A stretch of DNA of 6,089 nt, from positions 1 through 6,089 of the forward strand of contig CAMBUC010000134.1 in assembly GCA_945871045.1 (NCBI GenBank), in the 5' to 3' direction. The translations under genes were made by a program, and so were the position numbers. The stretch is from an uncultured bacterium. GTDB taxonomy: Bacteria; Bacillota; Clostridia; Lachnospirales; Lachnospiraceae. Positions 5,377-6,089 of the stretch are shown piece by piece. The notes beneath the pieces are model-generated. The model was not told the DNA's origin, did not search any database, and saw only the letters and a list, made by a program, of their open reading frames with translations. Every line of letters starts with the position of its first letter. Within the stretch, counting starts at the first letter, position 1.

Positions 5377-6089
5377 ATGAATCTATCAGAACGACTTTCA
5401 CATATTGCAGATCAGGTGCTGGAGGGTTGTGTGCTGGCAGACGTGGGCTGCGATCACGGGTATCTGCCGATCTTTCTTGTGAAACAGGGGCGGATGCAGC
5501 GGGCGATCGCCATGGATATCAATGAAGGGCCGCTGCAGCGGGCGAAAGAACATATTGAACAGGAGGCTCTCGGGGATTTGATACAGACCCGGTTGTCAAA
5601 CGGTCTGGAAAAACTGTCTCCCGGTGAAGCGGATGCGGTGATCATTGCCGGCATGGGTGGCAATCTGACCATGGATATCCTCACAAGGGGAGAGGCGACC
5701 GTTTCCCTGCTGGATCAGTTGATCTTAGAACCCCAGTCCGAACTTCCCGGGGTGCGTGCATACTTGCGCAACCGGGATTACCTCATTGATGAGGAGGATT
5801 TTGTTTTGGAGGATGGAAAGTTCTATCCGATCCTTCGTGTCCTTCCGAAAAAAACTTCAGATGTTTTGGCATTTTCAAAAAAAAGTGGTTTGACGATAGA
5901 AGTGCTGGATGCTTATGGACATCGCCTTTTGGCTGCAAAGCATCCGGTGCTTTTGCAATATTTGGAAAAAGAAAAGAAACAGTGCCAGCAGATTCTTGCC
6001 GGACTTCCGTCAGATGGGGGCGAGGGAACCGGGCGGATCGCCTTGCGAAGAAGGGAAATACTGGAAAAACTTTCCCGCAATGAAATGGC
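5377..6089 (+). CDS. trmK: tRNA (adenine22-N1)-methyltransferase TrmK (3' end beyond window)
   Basis: This open frame starts at ATG 5377, one base after the rpoD stop (5373-5375), and runs 237 codons to the window edge without a stop. It matches the TrmK (YqfN) family, S-adenosylmethionine-dependent enzymes that methylate N1 of adenine 22 in some tRNAs. The N-terminal Rossmann-type domain shows the SAM motif ADVGCDHGYLP (21-31), an acidic residue in AMDIN (45-49) for the SAM ribose, NEGPLQRAKEHI (49-60), and the IAGMGG catalytic-side motif (90-95). LILEPQSE follows at 115-122. The C-terminal part (about 188-237) is rich in Lys, Glu and Leu and fits the family's coiled-coil tail (HPVLLQYLEKEKKQ). 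B. subtilis TrmK is about the same length, so only a few codons are probably missing. The family often shows ADIGSDHAYLP; the Ser-to-Cys and Ala-to-Gly changes look tolerable. Translation is probably coupled to rpoD, since only weak Shine-Dalgarno matches precede the ATG. Confidence 0.93.
   Translation, partial: MNLSERLSHIADQVLEGCVLADVGCDHGYLPIFLVKQGRMQRAIAMDINEGPLQRAKEHIEQEALGDLIQTRLSNGLEKLSPGEADAVIIAGMGGNLTMDILTRGEATVSLLDQLILEPQSELPGVRAYLRNRDYLIDEEDFVLEDGKFYPILRVLPKKTSDVLAFSKKSGLTIEVLDAYGHRLLAAKHPVLLQYLEKEKKQCQQILAGLPSDGGEGTGRIALRRREILEKLSRNEM

Noticed and set aside
1..6089. CRISPR arrays, tRNA or rRNA genes, insertion sequences, prophage or defence genes
   Set aside because: No regularly spaced repeats, tRNA-like cloverleaf, transposase or phage motifs were seen. 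Apart from the intergenic hairpins, the window is accounted for by core housekeeping genes and the reductase.

Overview
The window looks like chromosomal core sequence from an anaerobic low- to mid-GC Firmicute of class Clostridia, most likely a Lachnospiraceae-type gut organism. That inference rests on the gene order dGTPase–DnaG primase–primary sigma factor–TrmK, on protein motifs typical of Clostridia, and on an upstream aldo/keto reductase with a C-terminal double [4Fe-4S] ferredoxin domain, a form common in strict anaerobes. No taxonomic search was possible, so the family-level placement is inference. All five genes lie on the + strand.

Layout: (1) 1-1119, the 3' part of an aldo/keto reductase fused to an iron-sulfur domain; its start lies before the window. 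(2) 1120-1388, a 269-bp intergenic region. Its first half holds two related copies of a hairpin-forming element. The second copy is a 23-bp uninterrupted stem, and the pairing makes best sense as + strand RNA. Its second half is A/T-rich and has a possible promoter and a ribosome binding site for the next gene. (3) 1389-2396, a dGTPase-like HD-domain triphosphohydrolase. (4) 2398-4161, DNA primase DnaG, starting 1 nt after the dGTPase stop. (5) 4162-4223, a short A/T-rich spacer. (6) 4224-5375, the primary sigma factor RpoD/SigA. (7) 5377-6089, tRNA (adenine22-N1)-methyltransferase TrmK, starting 1 nt after the rpoD stop and still open at the window end.

The last four genes form a Firmicute version of the macromolecular synthesis operon. 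They link dNTP pool control (dGTPase), replication priming (DnaG), housekeeping transcription initiation (sigma) and tRNA modification (TrmK). Very tight spacing at dgt/dnaG and rpoD/trmK suggests translational coupling. I see no rpsU immediately before dnaG; its usual place is taken by the dGTPase gene.

I found no obvious undescribed multi-gene system. The most unusual signal is the pair of tandem hairpin elements at about 1121-1253. The two copies differ in sequence but keep the same internal architecture, including paired changes, and they could also pair with each other in a competing long-range fold. They could be a structured RNA (a 3' UTR element, small RNA or leader) or two members of a dispersed palindromic repeat family.
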